From assembly GCA_947476695.1 (NCBI GenBank), contig CANJRD010000002.1, positions 266,896-330,895 on the forward strand: DNA of 64,000 nt, in the 5' to 3' direction. The position numbers and the translations under genes are program-made. The stretch is from Rhodospirillaceae bacterium (GTDB lineage: Bacteria > Pseudomonadota > Alphaproteobacteria > Rhodospirillales > Rhodospirillaceae). Each line of letters opens with the position of its first letter. Position 1 is the stretch's first letter. The notes below the pieces were generated by a model. The model had not been told where the DNA came from. It saw only the letters and a list, made by a program, of their open reading frames with translations, and did not search any database. Below are positions 26,478-35,356 of the stretch, in pieces.

Positions 26478-26778
26478 AGCCGGCCGTTGATCCGGCGATC
26501 GATGACGCGGTCATCTTCGCCGTAAACCAGACGGACATAAGAGGCTATGAACGGGCACGTTTTCCGGGGTTCCGAAGCCGAGTATGAATGCGCCCCTCGG
26601 TAGCCCGAGGGTGGCTAAATTCGCAACCACTGGGAACATTCGGATCGGAACGGGCCGACGTTTATCGCTACTTCCGCGCGAGATCGAATCGTCGGGCTCG
26701 TTAAAGCCTTAATCCGATATTAACGCCCTACAGGTGATGCTTTCTTTGGGACTCTGTTTGGGTCACAAAGGCAGGGCT
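26478..26778. other. intergenic region before the SPOR lipoprotein
   Basis: The first bases hold a short GCCGG...CCGGC hairpin just after the oxidoreductase stop, a possible terminator. No gene is convincing. The right part holds the CtrA-like box annotated separately. Confidence 0.4.
26709..26724 (+). promoter_or_regulatory. CtrA-like box TTAA-N7-TTAAC
   Basis: TTAA (26709-26712), seven bases, then TTAAC (26720-26724), which fits the known alphaproteobacterial CtrA consensus. It lies about 55 bp upstream of the chosen GTG of a SPOR-domain lipoprotein gene, in an otherwise GC-rich spacer. Confidence 0.5.
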
Positions 26779-28662
26779 GTGCGTACACACGTTCCTTCAT
26801 TGCGGCGCATCCTTCTGACGACGGCGACGATTGCCGTCGCGCTGTCGGGCTGCGTGACGACCGATAAGACGACGAACGGCGGCAAGGCCGCCACGCCGGT
26901 GATTGCTGGCGCGTCCACCGAAGACCCCATGCTCGCGGCCCCGCCGCCCAGCGATGCCGCCGGCAATGGCTCGCAGCGCGTGCCGCTGGGCCAGCTTGCG
27001 GCTAATGCACCTGCGGCAAAACCCACCAATGCCAAGGAGTTCATGCCGGCTTCCGTACCGCCTGCACCTGTCGCGACAGCGCCTACAGGGGCCCCGCCGA
27101 TGGTGGTCGCGCAGGCGCCCGCCGGTGCGCCGATGTTGCTCGTGCCGGCCGCCGGCAGCACCCAAGTCAGCGCCGACGCCATGAACGCCGCGCCGCCACT
27201 GATCGCCCCTAAGGTCGAGGCGCCGAAACTGACGCCACCGGTCGTCGCGCAGAAGGCCCCGGAGAAAGAGCCCGAAAAGGCGCCAGAAAAGGCGCCAGAA
27301 AAGGCGCCAGAAAAGGCGCCAGAAAAGACGGCCGAGAAGACACCGGCCAAGCCGGCCGTGAAGGAGCTTGGTCCGATCGGGCCCATGGCTTCCGAACCGC
27401 AGCCCGAGACACTCCAACGCATGGCGGCCGCGAAAGCCGCGAAGGGCGGAAAAGCCGCGCCTGTGCCCGCCGCGCAGCCTGTGCCCGCGCCACAGTTGCC
27501 GCCGCCTGTTGTCGTTGCCGAGCCGAAGCCAGAACCGAAGGTCGAGCCCGTGATCGCGAAGGCGGAGCCCGCGCTGCCGGCCCCAAAGCTGAAGCTCAAC
27601 ATCCCCCCGGCGGGCACCAAGGCGCCGCGTGAGATGGTGCCGGAGCCGCAGGATACTGTGGTCATTTCGTCCACCAGCACCGCGCCGGTGCATGACACGC
27701 GTGAGTTCATTCCGGCTTCGCTCATGGCCAACGCCGCGCCGACGCAAGCCATGTCCGATGCGCCCGGTTCGATGCTCTCCCGTCCGCTATCCGCGGCGGA
27801 GAAGAATGTCGCGCAGAGGTTCGAAGTGCTGAAAGCCCTGCTGGATCAGAACCTGATCACGCCGGACGAATATATGCACCACCGCAGCGCCAACCTCGGC
27901 GCGCTGCTGCCGTACACCAAAGATCCCGCCGCCGTGGGGCTGGAGCGCCCCGCGCCCAGCGCCGATGCGGTCGTGGCCCGGCTTGAAGCTTTGCGCCGCT
28001 CGCTGGAGATGCGCGCGATCTCGACCAAACAGCAGGCGATGGAACGCAGCATGATCCTGAACGCGCTGCTGCCAGAATCGCCGACCGATCGGATGCCCGA
28101 CATGCCGCCGCCGGAGGATATTCTCCAGGCCGCGACCTTGATCAGCCATCTGCAGACGCTGCGTGGCCGCAGCCTGATCAGCGCCGACGAATTCGGCGCT
28201 GAGCGCAACGCCATCGAAAGCTACATCAAGACCGGAAAAATGCCGGGCGGCGCAACGACGACGCGGACGGCTGCGGAAGGCCGTGCGGCGCAGGCTGCCA
28301 CCGCCGCCAAGCAGGCCGAAGCCGCGAAGGCCGCCGCCGACGCCAAAGATCGGAAAACGCTCGACGCCGCCAAGGCCCTCGAAGACGAACTGACCGCGCC
28401 GGTGCCGGGCCCGGTGCTGCACCTCGCGTCGTTCCGCACCAAGGAAGCCGCCAGCAAGGGCTGGCAGGAAGCACTCGACCGCAACAAGGCGCTGTTGGGC
28501 TCGGTGAAGGAGATCGTGCGCAAGATCGATCTCGGTCAGCAGAAGGGCGTGTTCTATCGCCTCATGGCAGGCCCGTACCCGACGCTGGCCGCCGCCGAGA
28601 CGGCCTGCATCCAGCTTAAGCAGAACAACCAGTTCTGCCGCGCCAGCGCCGACGGCAGCTGA
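26779..28662 (+). CDS. SPOR-domain lipoprotein with proline/EKAP-rich region
   Basis: From GTG 26779 this gives 627 residues with a lipoprotein signal (LRRILLTTATIAVALSGC, lipid on Cys25). A long Ala/Pro/Lys low-complexity stretch includes EKAPEKAPEKAP repeats near residues 165-185. Helical segments follow, and the C-terminal SPOR-like domain (about 545-625, VLHLASFRTKEAASKGWQEAL ... YRLMAGPYPTLAAAETACIQL) should bind denuded septal peptidoglycan. An upstream ATG at 26737 would put 14 extra residues before a normal signal. A CtrA-like box upstream suits a cell-cycle protein. Confidence 0.8.
   Translation: MRTHVPSLRRILLTTATIAVALSGCVTTDKTTNGGKAATPVIAGASTEDPMLAAPPPSDAAGNGSQRVPLGQLAANAPAAKPTNAKEFMPASVPPAPVATAPTGAPPMVVAQAPAGAPMLLVPAAGSTQVSADAMNAAPPLIAPKVEAPKLTPPVVAQKAPEKEPEKAPEKAPEKAPEKAPEKTAEKTPAKPAVKELGPIGPMASEPQPETLQRMAAAKAAKGGKAAPVPAAQPVPAPQLPPPVVVAEPKPEPKVEPVIAKAEPALPAPKLKLNIPPAGTKAPREMVPEPQDTVVISSTSTAPVHDTREFIPASLMANAAPTQAMSDAPGSMLSRPLSAAEKNVAQRFEVLKALLDQNLITPDEYMHHRSANLGALLPYTKDPAAVGLERPAPSADAVVARLEALRRSLEMRAISTKQQAMERSMILNALLPESPTDRMPDMPPPEDILQAATLISHLQTLRGRSLISADEFGAERNAIESYIKTGKMPGGATTTRTAAEGRAAQAATAAKQAEAAKAAADAKDRKTLDAAKALEDELTAPVPGPVLHLASFRTKEAASKGWQEALDRNKALLGSVKEIVRKIDLGQQKGVFYRLMAGPYPTLAAAETACIQLKQNNQFCRASADGS
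27279..27326 (+). repeat. 12-bp tandem repeat, four perfect units, in the SPOR gene
   Basis: GGCGCCAGAAAA is repeated four times without a mismatch and encodes APEK. Degenerate copies flank it (GGCCCCGGAGAAA before, GACGGCCGAGAAG after). The perfect nucleotide identity suggests recent expansion and possible length variation between strains, always in frame. Confidence 0.9.
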
Positions 28663-28664
28663 AC

Positions 28665-29705
28665 TTACGGCAACGTGCAGACCTGAATGTGGCTCTCCAC
28701 TGGGGAGCCGATTGCCAGCCTATTCCCGAACGGCACGGCAACGGTCGCGGCTGAGAACGAACCGTCAAGCGCGACATAGGGCTCCGTAATTTTCGGATCG
28801 GTGTTCGGGTCCTCGATGCGGATGATCTGCGTCGGCGCGCCTTTCGCCGGCGCGCGTTCGCCCCACCCCAATTGCGGATCGAGCGCGACCCAGAGGGAGC
28901 CGTCGGCCGCGACCTCCAGATGGCGCGGGGCGCCGGGCACCTTGATCGATTTGCCGTTCTTCATGCTGCCCATGAGCGGTTCGCGTTCATAGGTCCGCAC
29001 ATCGCGCGACAACGGCTGGGTGACGTAGAGCATCTTGCCGTCGGGACTGATGCCAAGGCCCCCAGCGCCGGCCATTTCGATCACTGCGGCAATCGTGCGC
29101 TCGCCGTTGTTGTAGATCAGCGTGCCCTTATTACGCCCGAGAAGCATCTCCATGCCCGTCTCGACCGGATTGCGCGAAGATGGGCGATTGGCGATATAGA
29201 ACGCATCGGGCCCGACGGGCTGGACATCCGCCGGGTTCTGGAAGCGCGTGTCGCGCATGTTCGCCGCGTGCGACCACAGACCATCCTCGCCGTAATCGAA
29301 CATCTCGAGCGTAGGATGATCCGCCACTGCGCGATTGACGGCAAACAGGCGTCGCGTGCCGTCCATGCTGAACAGGCCGATGACATCGGGCGTAAAATTA
29401 GTCGGCGCTTTCGATAATGCGGGTTCAAGCTTGAGTTCGGCGGCAGTCAGATCGACGCGCTTTATCGCGCCGGTATTTTCCGAGGCGCCGCCGGTCGAGA
29501 CATAGAGCATACCGGTGGTTTGATCGACGGCCATGTCGCGGAAAGTATTTCCGCCCAGATCGATCGCGCTACAGGTCGCGGGGACATGTTGCGCGAGCAC
29601 ATGGAACAAGCCGCCGTCGAACAAGTAGCGTCCGACCATCGTGGCGAGCAACGTCCCGCCCAGCAAAAGCACGAGGCCGAGACGCCGCCAGATTTTGCTC
29701 CACAT
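28665..29705 (-). CDS. paraoxonase/arylesterase-like beta-propeller protein
   Basis: A 346-residue protein with an N-terminal membrane anchor or uncleaved signal (about 8-28). The six-bladed propeller has paraoxonase-like marks: GNTFRDMAVDQTTGMLYVSTGG, VQPVGPDAFYIANR, then GGLGISPDGKMLYVTQPLSRDVRTYERE. Such enzymes hydrolyse lactones and esters in the periplasm. ATG 29705 shares its A with the stop of the upstream FAD oxidoreductase (TAATG), so the two are co-translated and probably act on related compounds. Confidence 0.75.
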   Translation of the reverse strand: MWSKIWRRLGLVLLLGGTLLATMVGRYLFDGGLFHVLAQHVPATCSAIDLGGNTFRDMAVDQTTGMLYVSTGGASENTGAIKRVDLTAAELKLEPALSKAPTNFTPDVIGLFSMDGTRRLFAVNRAVADHPTLEMFDYGEDGLWSHAANMRDTRFQNPADVQPVGPDAFYIANRPSSRNPVETGMEMLLGRNKGTLIYNNGERTIAAVIEMAGAGGLGISPDGKMLYVTQPLSRDVRTYEREPLMGSMKNGKSIKVPGAPRHLEVAADGSLWVALDPQLGWGERAPAKGAPTQIIRIEDPNTDPKITEPYVALDGSFSAATVAVPFGNRLAIGSPVESHIQVCTLP

Positions 29706-31123
29706 TACGATGACGCCTTGATCTGCGCGGCGGCGGCTTTTCCTGCAAGCCGTCCGAAAGCCGTGGCGGTCAGCAGACCATTGCCGGCGAGATAGCCCCA
29801 GCACGACGGGCCGGAGATGCCGCGCGCCGCGCCGCCGCCGGCGAACAGGTTCGGCAGCGGGGATTTGTCGGCACGCAACACGCGCGCGTTCTTGTCGACG
29901 ACGAGGCCGCCTTGGGTGTGGAACAGCGCGCCCGATACCTTCACCGCTTTGTAGGGCGGCTTGAGCGGCTTACCGATGGAGAAATCGCGACCGAACGGAT
30001 CGACGCGCTTGCCTTCGGCGATCTCGGCGACGTCTGCGACCGTCTGCTTCAGTTGCTCCGGCAAGCCGGTGATGCGCACGAGTTCATCGACGTCCGCCGC
30101 ATGGCGGATGCAGTCAGCCTTGATGGCGTCCTGATAGTCGTCGAACTCCTTCATCATCTCGTGGATGCTTTCGTCGAAGATGCTCCAGGCGAAATGATCA
30201 GGCTGGGCGACGATATCGACCGCCTGTTCGGAATAGCCGCGCGCTTCGTTCGAAAAACGCGCGCCGTGCGCGTTGACCTGGAAGCCGCCGCGAATGATAT
30301 GCGCCCACAGGATCGGTACGCCCTGGCCATAAGCAAGGCCGCCGTGGCCCTGATAAGCATGGATGTCGGCGACATCGCCGCCCAGATCACGGCCCCAGCG
30401 CATTGCATCGCCCTTGTTGCCGGGATGGCCGAAGAACGTCGCTTCCAAGATTTCGGGAATGTATTGCGACAGCAATTCGCGACTGCCGGCGAAACCGCAG
30501 CAGGCGAGGATGAGGGCATCGCAGCCGATGTCCTCGATGCTGCCGTCCGGTCGGGTGATGCGCGCGCCGTGGATGCGACCGGATTTATCGGCGAACAGAT
30601 GCGTCGTGGGCGCATCGGTGATGATATCGATCGACAGGCGTTCGGCGGCCTGGTGCAGGGCGCCCATCAATTCGGAGCCCGTGCGATTGGGCGTTCCGTG
30701 CATGCGCATGCGCGCGTGACCGGGATACAGGAACGAGTCCACCAGCGAGAACGGCACGCCGTGAACGTCGGCCAGCCACTCCACCGTCGGCGCGCCTTCG
30801 CGGGCCATGTGCAGCGCCATGTCCGGGTCGGTCTGGCCGCGCGTCTTCTTCATGATGTCGGCGGCGAAAATCTCCGGTGTGTCGTCCACGCCTTTCGCTT
30901 TCTGGAAGCGGCTGCCGGGCGCGGGGATCAACCCCGTGGACATCGAGGTGGTGCCCAGCGCCGAGGCATCGCGCTCCAGCACAAGGACCTCTGCGCCGCT
31001 CTCCCTTGCGGAGAGGGCCGCGGTCAGGCCGCATCCACCCCCGCCGATCACGAGGACGGGAACGCTGCCGCTGAAGTTGGCGGCATCGGGGGGCAATATT
31101 GCAGATGTGACATTCTCAGGCAT
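29705..31123 (-). CDS. FAD-dependent oxidoreductase, fumarate reductase / ketosteroid dehydrogenase type
   Basis: A 472-residue flavoprotein with the dinucleotide motif VLVIGGGGCGLTAALSARESGAEVLVLERD near residues 23-52. The FAD_binding_2 pattern continues to a C-terminal LPNLFAGGGAARGISGPSCWGYLAGNGLLTATAFGRLAG. Members reduce or dehydrogenate C-C bonds next to carbonyls. The substrate is unknown. ATG 31123 was chosen over a 12-codon longer reading. The gene is divergent from the hydroxyisobutyrate-dehydrogenase-like gene (start 31210). Confidence 0.87.
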   Translation of the reverse strand: MPENVTSAILPPDAANFSGSVPVLVIGGGGCGLTAALSARESGAEVLVLERDASALGTTSMSTGLIPAPGSRFQKAKGVDDTPEIFAADIMKKTRGQTDPDMALHMAREGAPTVEWLADVHGVPFSLVDSFLYPGHARMRMHGTPNRTGSELMGALHQAAERLSIDIITDAPTTHLFADKSGRIHGARITRPDGSIEDIGCDALILACCGFAGSRELLSQYIPEILEATFFGHPGNKGDAMRWGRDLGGDVADIHAYQGHGGLAYGQGVPILWAHIIRGGFQVNAHGARFSNEARGYSEQAVDIVAQPDHFAWSIFDESIHEMMKEFDDYQDAIKADCIRHAADVDELVRITGLPEQLKQTVADVAEIAEGKRVDPFGRDFSIGKPLKPPYKAVKVSGALFHTQGGLVVDKNARVLRADKSPLPNLFAGGGAARGISGPSCWGYLAGNGLLTATAFGRLAGKAAAAQIKASS

Positions 31124-31209
31124 GGCGAGAGAAAACACCGACTTTCGGCTTGATCGCAACCCGAAACGAGCGGTCTAAAGAGAGACTGGCGAAATTCAGG
31201 GCGAAAAAG

Positions 31210-32085
31210 ATGGCACGGGTCGCTTTCATTGGGCTTGGGGTGATGGGTTACCCCATGGCGGGGCATTTGGCCGCCAAGGGCCATCAGGTCACGGTCTATA
31301 ACCGCACAGCCGCCCGCGCCGAGGCCTGGGTGGCGAAATACGGCCATGGCCGTGCCGAAACCCCGCGCCAAGCCTGCCATGGCGCCGAAGTCGCTTTCGC
31401 CTGTGTGGGTAACGATCATGACGTGAGGTCGGTGGTCTGCGGCGACGATGGCATTCTGGCGGGCCTCGCGCCGGGATCGGTCATTGTTGATCATACAACG
31501 GCGTCCGCGGAGTGTGCGCGCGCGCTGCAACGCGAGGCCGCGGGCTTAAGCATCGGCTTTGTCGATGCACCACTGTCCGGCGGCCAGGTGGGCGCGGAGA
31601 ATGGCCAACTCACTATCATGTGCGGCGGGTCGGACCGTGATTATGACAAGGCCGCGCCGATCATGGCCGCTTATGCGCGCGCTTGCCGGCTGATGGGGGC
31701 GAGCGGTTCGGGCCAGCTCACCAAGATGGTGAACCAGATTCTGATCGCGGGATTGGTGCAAGGCCTTGCCGAAGGCATGGCCTTCGGGCAACGCGCCGGC
31801 CTCGACATGGCGGCTGCGATTGATGTGATTGGCAAGGGCGCGGCCGGCTCGTGGCAGCTCGACAATCGCGGCAAAACGATGATCGAAGGCAAATTCGATT
31901 TCGGCTTCGCGGTGAACTGGATGCGCAAGGATTTGGGCATCTGCCTTGACGAAGCCCGGCGCAACGGCGCGCGTCTGCCGGTCACGGCCTTGGTCGATCA
32001 GTTCTATGGCCAGGTGCAAAACAACGGCGGCGGACGGCTGGATACGTCCAGCCTGATGACGCTGTTGAACACGCCGAAAGCTTAG
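31210..32085 (+). CDS. 3-hydroxyisobutyrate dehydrogenase family oxidoreductase
   Basis: A 291-residue beta-hydroxyacid dehydrogenase. The N-terminal NAD(P) motif is VAFIGLGVMGYPMAGHLAAKGHQV, the substrate segment is FVDAPLSGGQVGAENGQLTIMCGG near 120, and the catalytic Lys lies in GASGSGQLTKMVNQI near 170. It would oxidise a beta-hydroxy acid or reduce an aldehyde acid. ATG 31210 is preferred over an earlier in-frame start. It overlaps the convergent aldo/keto reductase gene by 4 bp. Confidence 0.9.
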   Translation: MARVAFIGLGVMGYPMAGHLAAKGHQVTVYNRTAARAEAWVAKYGHGRAETPRQACHGAEVAFACVGNDHDVRSVVCGDDGILAGLAPGSVIVDHTTASAECARALQREAAGLSIGFVDAPLSGGQVGAENGQLTIMCGGSDRDYDKAAPIMAAYARACRLMGASGSGQLTKMVNQILIAGLVQGLAEGMAFGQRAGLDMAAAIDVIGKGAAGSWQLDNRGKTMIEGKFDFGFAVNWMRKDLGICLDEARRNGARLPVTALVDQFYGQVQNNGGGRLDTSSLMTLLNTPKA

Positions 32086-33062
32086 AAACCGATCTTGGCC
32101 GGCGGCGGACTGAGCTCGTCGATGCGCTTGAGCTGATCGGCGTTCGGACGCCATGTGCCAGCTTTCACGTTGCTAGCGATCTGTTCGGGCTTGGTCGCAC
32201 CGGCAATAACGCTCGACACATAAGATTTGCTCAGTAGCCAGCCGAAGGCGAGATCGAGCGCGGTACCGCCGGTCTCGCCGGCGATGGCGCCGAGTTGCTC
32301 TGCCACCGCGATCTTGTCGTCGCTGAAGAAGCGATCGGTCATCGCCGGACCGCGATTGGCCCAAGCGGCATAGCGCGTGCCGGCGGGCGGCGCGGCTTTC
32401 TGCTTGTACTTGCCGGTGAGCAATCCGCTCTCCAGCGGGAAATAGGGCAGCAGGCCGACGCCATGGGCGATGCAGCCTGGTACCAGATCGCTTTCGATCA
32501 TGCGCGATAGCACGCTGTAGCGGTTCTGCGCGGAGACGAAGGGCGTGAGGTTGTTGACCCTCGCCGTCCAGGCGGCGTCGGAAGTCTGCCAGCCGATGAA
32601 GTTGGAATGGCCGATGTAGCGCACCTTGCCCTGGCGCACGAGATCGTCGAGCGCGCGCAAGGTCTCCTCGATCGGCGTTTGAGGGTCGGGGGCGTGAAGT
32701 TGGTACAGATCGATATAATCGGTGCCCAGGCGCTTCAGGCTGGCTTCCGCCGCGCGCATCACGGTGTCGCGCGAGCCGCCGCCTTGCAGGTCCCAGCTGT
32801 CGCCCATCGGCATGCCAAACTTGGTCGCGACGAGGACTTGCTTGCGGCGCGCGCCGAGCGCCTTGCCGAGGAAGATCTCCGATCCGCCCAGGTTCGGACG
32901 GCCGTAAACGTCGGCGGTGTCGAAGAGCGTGATGCCGGCGTCGATGGCGGTATCGACCACGGTGTTGGTCGCGGCCTGATCGATGATCATGCCGAAGTTG
33001 TTGCAGCCGAGACCGACGGCGGAAACTTTCAGGCCGGAGCGGCCGAGCTGGCGGAATTCCAT
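32082..33062 (-). CDS. aldo/keto reductase
   Basis: A 326-residue AKR barrel with [24 protein letters not shown] and a catalytic tetrad in FDTADVYG (Asp, Tyr), VATKFG (Lys) and LYQLHAPD (His). The NADPH-binding [17 protein letters not shown] lies at the C-terminus. It reduces aldehydes or ketones. It starts 36 bp after the ABC permease gene on the same strand and could be the last gene of the export operon. Confidence 0.93.
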   Translation of the reverse strand: MEFRQLGRSGLKVSAVGLGCNNFGMIIDQAATNTVVDTAIDAGITLFDTADVYGRPNLGGSEIFLGKALGARRKQVLVATKFGMPMGDSWDLQGGGSRDTVMRAAEASLKRLGTDYIDLYQLHAPDPQTPIEETLRALDDLVRQGKVRYIGHSNFIGWQTSDAAWTARVNNLTPFVSAQNRYSVLSRMIESDLVPGCIAHGVGLLPYFPLESGLLTGKYKQKAAPPAGTRYAAWANRGPAMTDRFFSDDKIAVAEQLGAIAGETGGTALDLAFGWLLSKSYVSSVIAGATKPEQIASNVKAGTWRPNADQLKRIDELSPPPAKIGF

Positions 33063-33098
33063 GACACCTTCGCAAAGTCAGAGGGCTGAGAGGCTATC

Positions 33099-34232
33099 CT
33101 AGGCGACGCGGCTGCGGAATAGCCGCATGGCGGCGGTGGCGGTTACCGCGCCGATCAAGGCCATGGGCCACAACTGGCTTAGCGCCACGCCGATGGGCAG
33201 GTCTTCCAGGAACACGCCGCGATTGATGACCAGGATGTAGCGCAGGGGATTGAGGTACGTGAGGGTTTGCAGCCAGTCCGGCATGTTCTCAATCGGCGTC
33301 GTCAGCCCGGACAGGATGATGCAAGGCATCACCACGCAGAAGCTGGCGATCTGCGCCTGCTGCTGCGTCTGGGTGAGGGTCGAGACCATCAGGCCGACGG
33401 TCGTCACTGAAATCAGGAAGACGGCGAGGCCGATTGCCAGGAACAGGATGTCACCGCGTAACGGGACGCCGAAGATCAGCACGCCGAGGGCTGCGAGCAG
33501 CAGACCCTCGCAGAAGGCCATCATCGCCGGCGGCGCGATTTTGCCGATCAGTAATTCGGCGGGCCGCAAGGGTGTCACCAGCAATTGCTCGAATGTGCCA
33601 AGTTCGCGCTCACGCGCCACGGACAGGGCGGTAGTGAGTGTCGCGACGATCATCGTCAGCGTTGCCACCAGGCCGGGAATGATGAACCACTGGCTGTCGA
33701 AGTTGGGATTGAACCAGGCGCGGCTGATGAGGCGCGGCGTGCCGATCTTCCGTGCGCCACCATGCAAAGCGGCTTGCTCGAGCGAGAAGTCCTCGATGAT
33801 GCCGTTGACGTAGGAGATCGCCACCAGGGCCGTGTTGGATTGCCGTCCGTCGACAATGAACTGCACCTGCGGGCTTTTGCCGGACAGCAGATCGCGGGAG
33901 AACGTCGGCCCGATGCGCAGCACGGCGAGGGCTTTTTCATCCTCGATGACCTCTGCGATCTCCTTCTGATTCGTCAGCACGGCGACGGTCTTGAATGCAT
34001 GCGCCGATGTGAACCGGGCGACGAGATCGCGGCTGGCCACGCCCATGTCCTCATTCAGCACCGCGAGCGGGGCATCGTTCAGCTCGAACGTGGCGGCGTA
34101 GGAGAATACGAACAGCTGCATAATCGGCGGAATGATCAGCACCACGCGCGCGCGTTTGTCGCGCCAGATGGACAGCATCTCGCGGATGATCAGGGCCTTG
34201 ATCCGGCCCCAGGCGGCGCGAAAATCGCTCAT
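33099..34232 (-). CDS. ABC-2 type permease (YbhR-like)
   Basis: A 377-residue membrane permease. It has one N-terminal helix (LIIPPIMQLFVFSYAATF), a large periplasmic loop to about residue 175, and five further helices with the ABC2 signature LGTFEQLLVTPLRPAELLIGKIAPP and GLTTPIENMPDWLQTLTYLNPLRY. With the next permease it forms the channel of the exporter; the gene order matches E. coli ybhR. It overlaps the preceding gene by 4 bp. Confidence 0.9.
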   Translation of the reverse strand: MSDFRAAWGRIKALIIREMLSIWRDKRARVVLIIPPIMQLFVFSYAATFELNDAPLAVLNEDMGVASRDLVARFTSAHAFKTVAVLTNQKEIAEVIEDEKALAVLRIGPTFSRDLLSGKSPQVQFIVDGRQSNTALVAISYVNGIIEDFSLEQAALHGGARKIGTPRLISRAWFNPNFDSQWFIIPGLVATLTMIVATLTTALSVARERELGTFEQLLVTPLRPAELLIGKIAPPAMMAFCEGLLLAALGVLIFGVPLRGDILFLAIGLAVFLISVTTVGLMVSTLTQTQQQAQIASFCVVMPCIILSGLTTPIENMPDWLQTLTYLNPLRYILVINRGVFLEDLPIGVALSQLWPMALIGAVTATAAMRLFRSRVA

Positions 34233-35356
34233 TCGAGGTTCCGGGTGGTTTTGCGCGCGGTGATGCCGATGAAGAGCGCGGCGACCACGGCAAGGGCCAG
34301 CATGTTAGGCAGGATCGCCGCCCAGATGTCACCGGCCATGAACAGGGTCTTGAGCAGGTCGACGAAATAGCGCGCCGGCACGATGTAGGTGATCGTCTGG
34401 ATCACCTTGTTCATCGAGCGGATGTCGAAGATGAATCCGGACAGCAGCATGCCCGGCAGCATGGTGGCGGTGAGGGCGATGATCGAGGCGGTGAACTGAT
34501 TGCGCGTGATGGTCGAGGCCATCAGGCCGATGCCCAGCACAACCAGCATGAACAGCGACGAGGCGAGCACAAGCGCAAGGATGGAACCCTTGATCGATAG
34601 CCCGAAGACCGTCAGCGCGAACAGCACGGTCACGGTCATGCCCGCCATGCCGAGACAGAAGTAAGGGATCAGCTTGCCCAGCAGCAGTTCGGTGCGGGTC
34701 AGCGGCGTGGTCAGCAGCGCTTCCATTGTGCCGCGTTCCCATTCGCGCGCGACGACCATCGCGGTGAGCAACGCGCCGATCAGCGTCATGATGACGGCGA
34801 TCAGGCCGGGGATGATCGAGCGGCGGCTGTCGAGGTCTTCGTTGAACCAGACGCGGAACTGTACGTTGATGGGCGTCGGCGCGCTGCAGGGGCTGACGTT
34901 CTCGCGGTCGACCAGCCATGTCGCCCAAACGCCCTGGATGTAGCCCGACACCAAGCGCGCGGTGTTGGCATCCGTCCCGTTCACAAGGACCTGGATGGGT
35001 GCGCTGTCGGCGCGGTGCAGGCGTTCGCCGAAATCGTCGCCGAGCACGATGATCGCCATGACCTTACGCGACCGCAGCCATTCGGTCGCGGTTGGGCGAT
35101 CGGGCGCCAGGCGTGGGATGATGTATTTATTGGCGCGCAGCGACGCCAGAAAGTCCTGCGCCTCTGGCGCGGAGGTTTCGATCACCACGGCGGCGGGCTG
35201 GTTGCGCGCGTCCAGCGAGACGCCGAATCCAAACAGGAACAGCATGATCATCGGCAGGATGACGGCGACGATAATGCTCGACGGGTCGCGCCGGATCTGA
35301 ATCCATTCCTTGCGCAGGAAGCCGCGCAGGCGTTGCGGGTCGACGGCGCGTGTCAT
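34229..35356 (-). CDS. ABC-2 type permease (YbhS-like)
   Basis: A 375-residue permease with the same plan as its neighbour: an N-terminal helix VAVILPMIMLFLFGFGVSLD, a periplasmic loop, then WERGTMEALLTTPLTRTELLLGKLIPYF and GFIFDIRSMNKVIQTITYIVPARYF. It overlaps both neighbours by 4 bp and is therefore part of a tightly coupled operon. Confidence 0.92.
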   Translation of the reverse strand: MTRAVDPQRLRGFLRKEWIQIRRDPSSIIVAVILPMIMLFLFGFGVSLDARNQPAAVVIETSAPEAQDFLASLRANKYIIPRLAPDRPTATEWLRSRKVMAIIVLGDDFGERLHRADSAPIQVLVNGTDANTARLVSGYIQGVWATWLVDRENVSPCSAPTPINVQFRVWFNEDLDSRRSIIPGLIAVIMTLIGALLTAMVVAREWERGTMEALLTTPLTRTELLLGKLIPYFCLGMAGMTVTVLFALTVFGLSIKGSILALVLASSLFMLVVLGIGLMASTITRNQFTASIIALTATMLPGMLLSGFIFDIRSMNKVIQTITYIVPARYFVDLLKTLFMAGDIWAAILPNMLALAVVAALFIGITARKTTRNLE

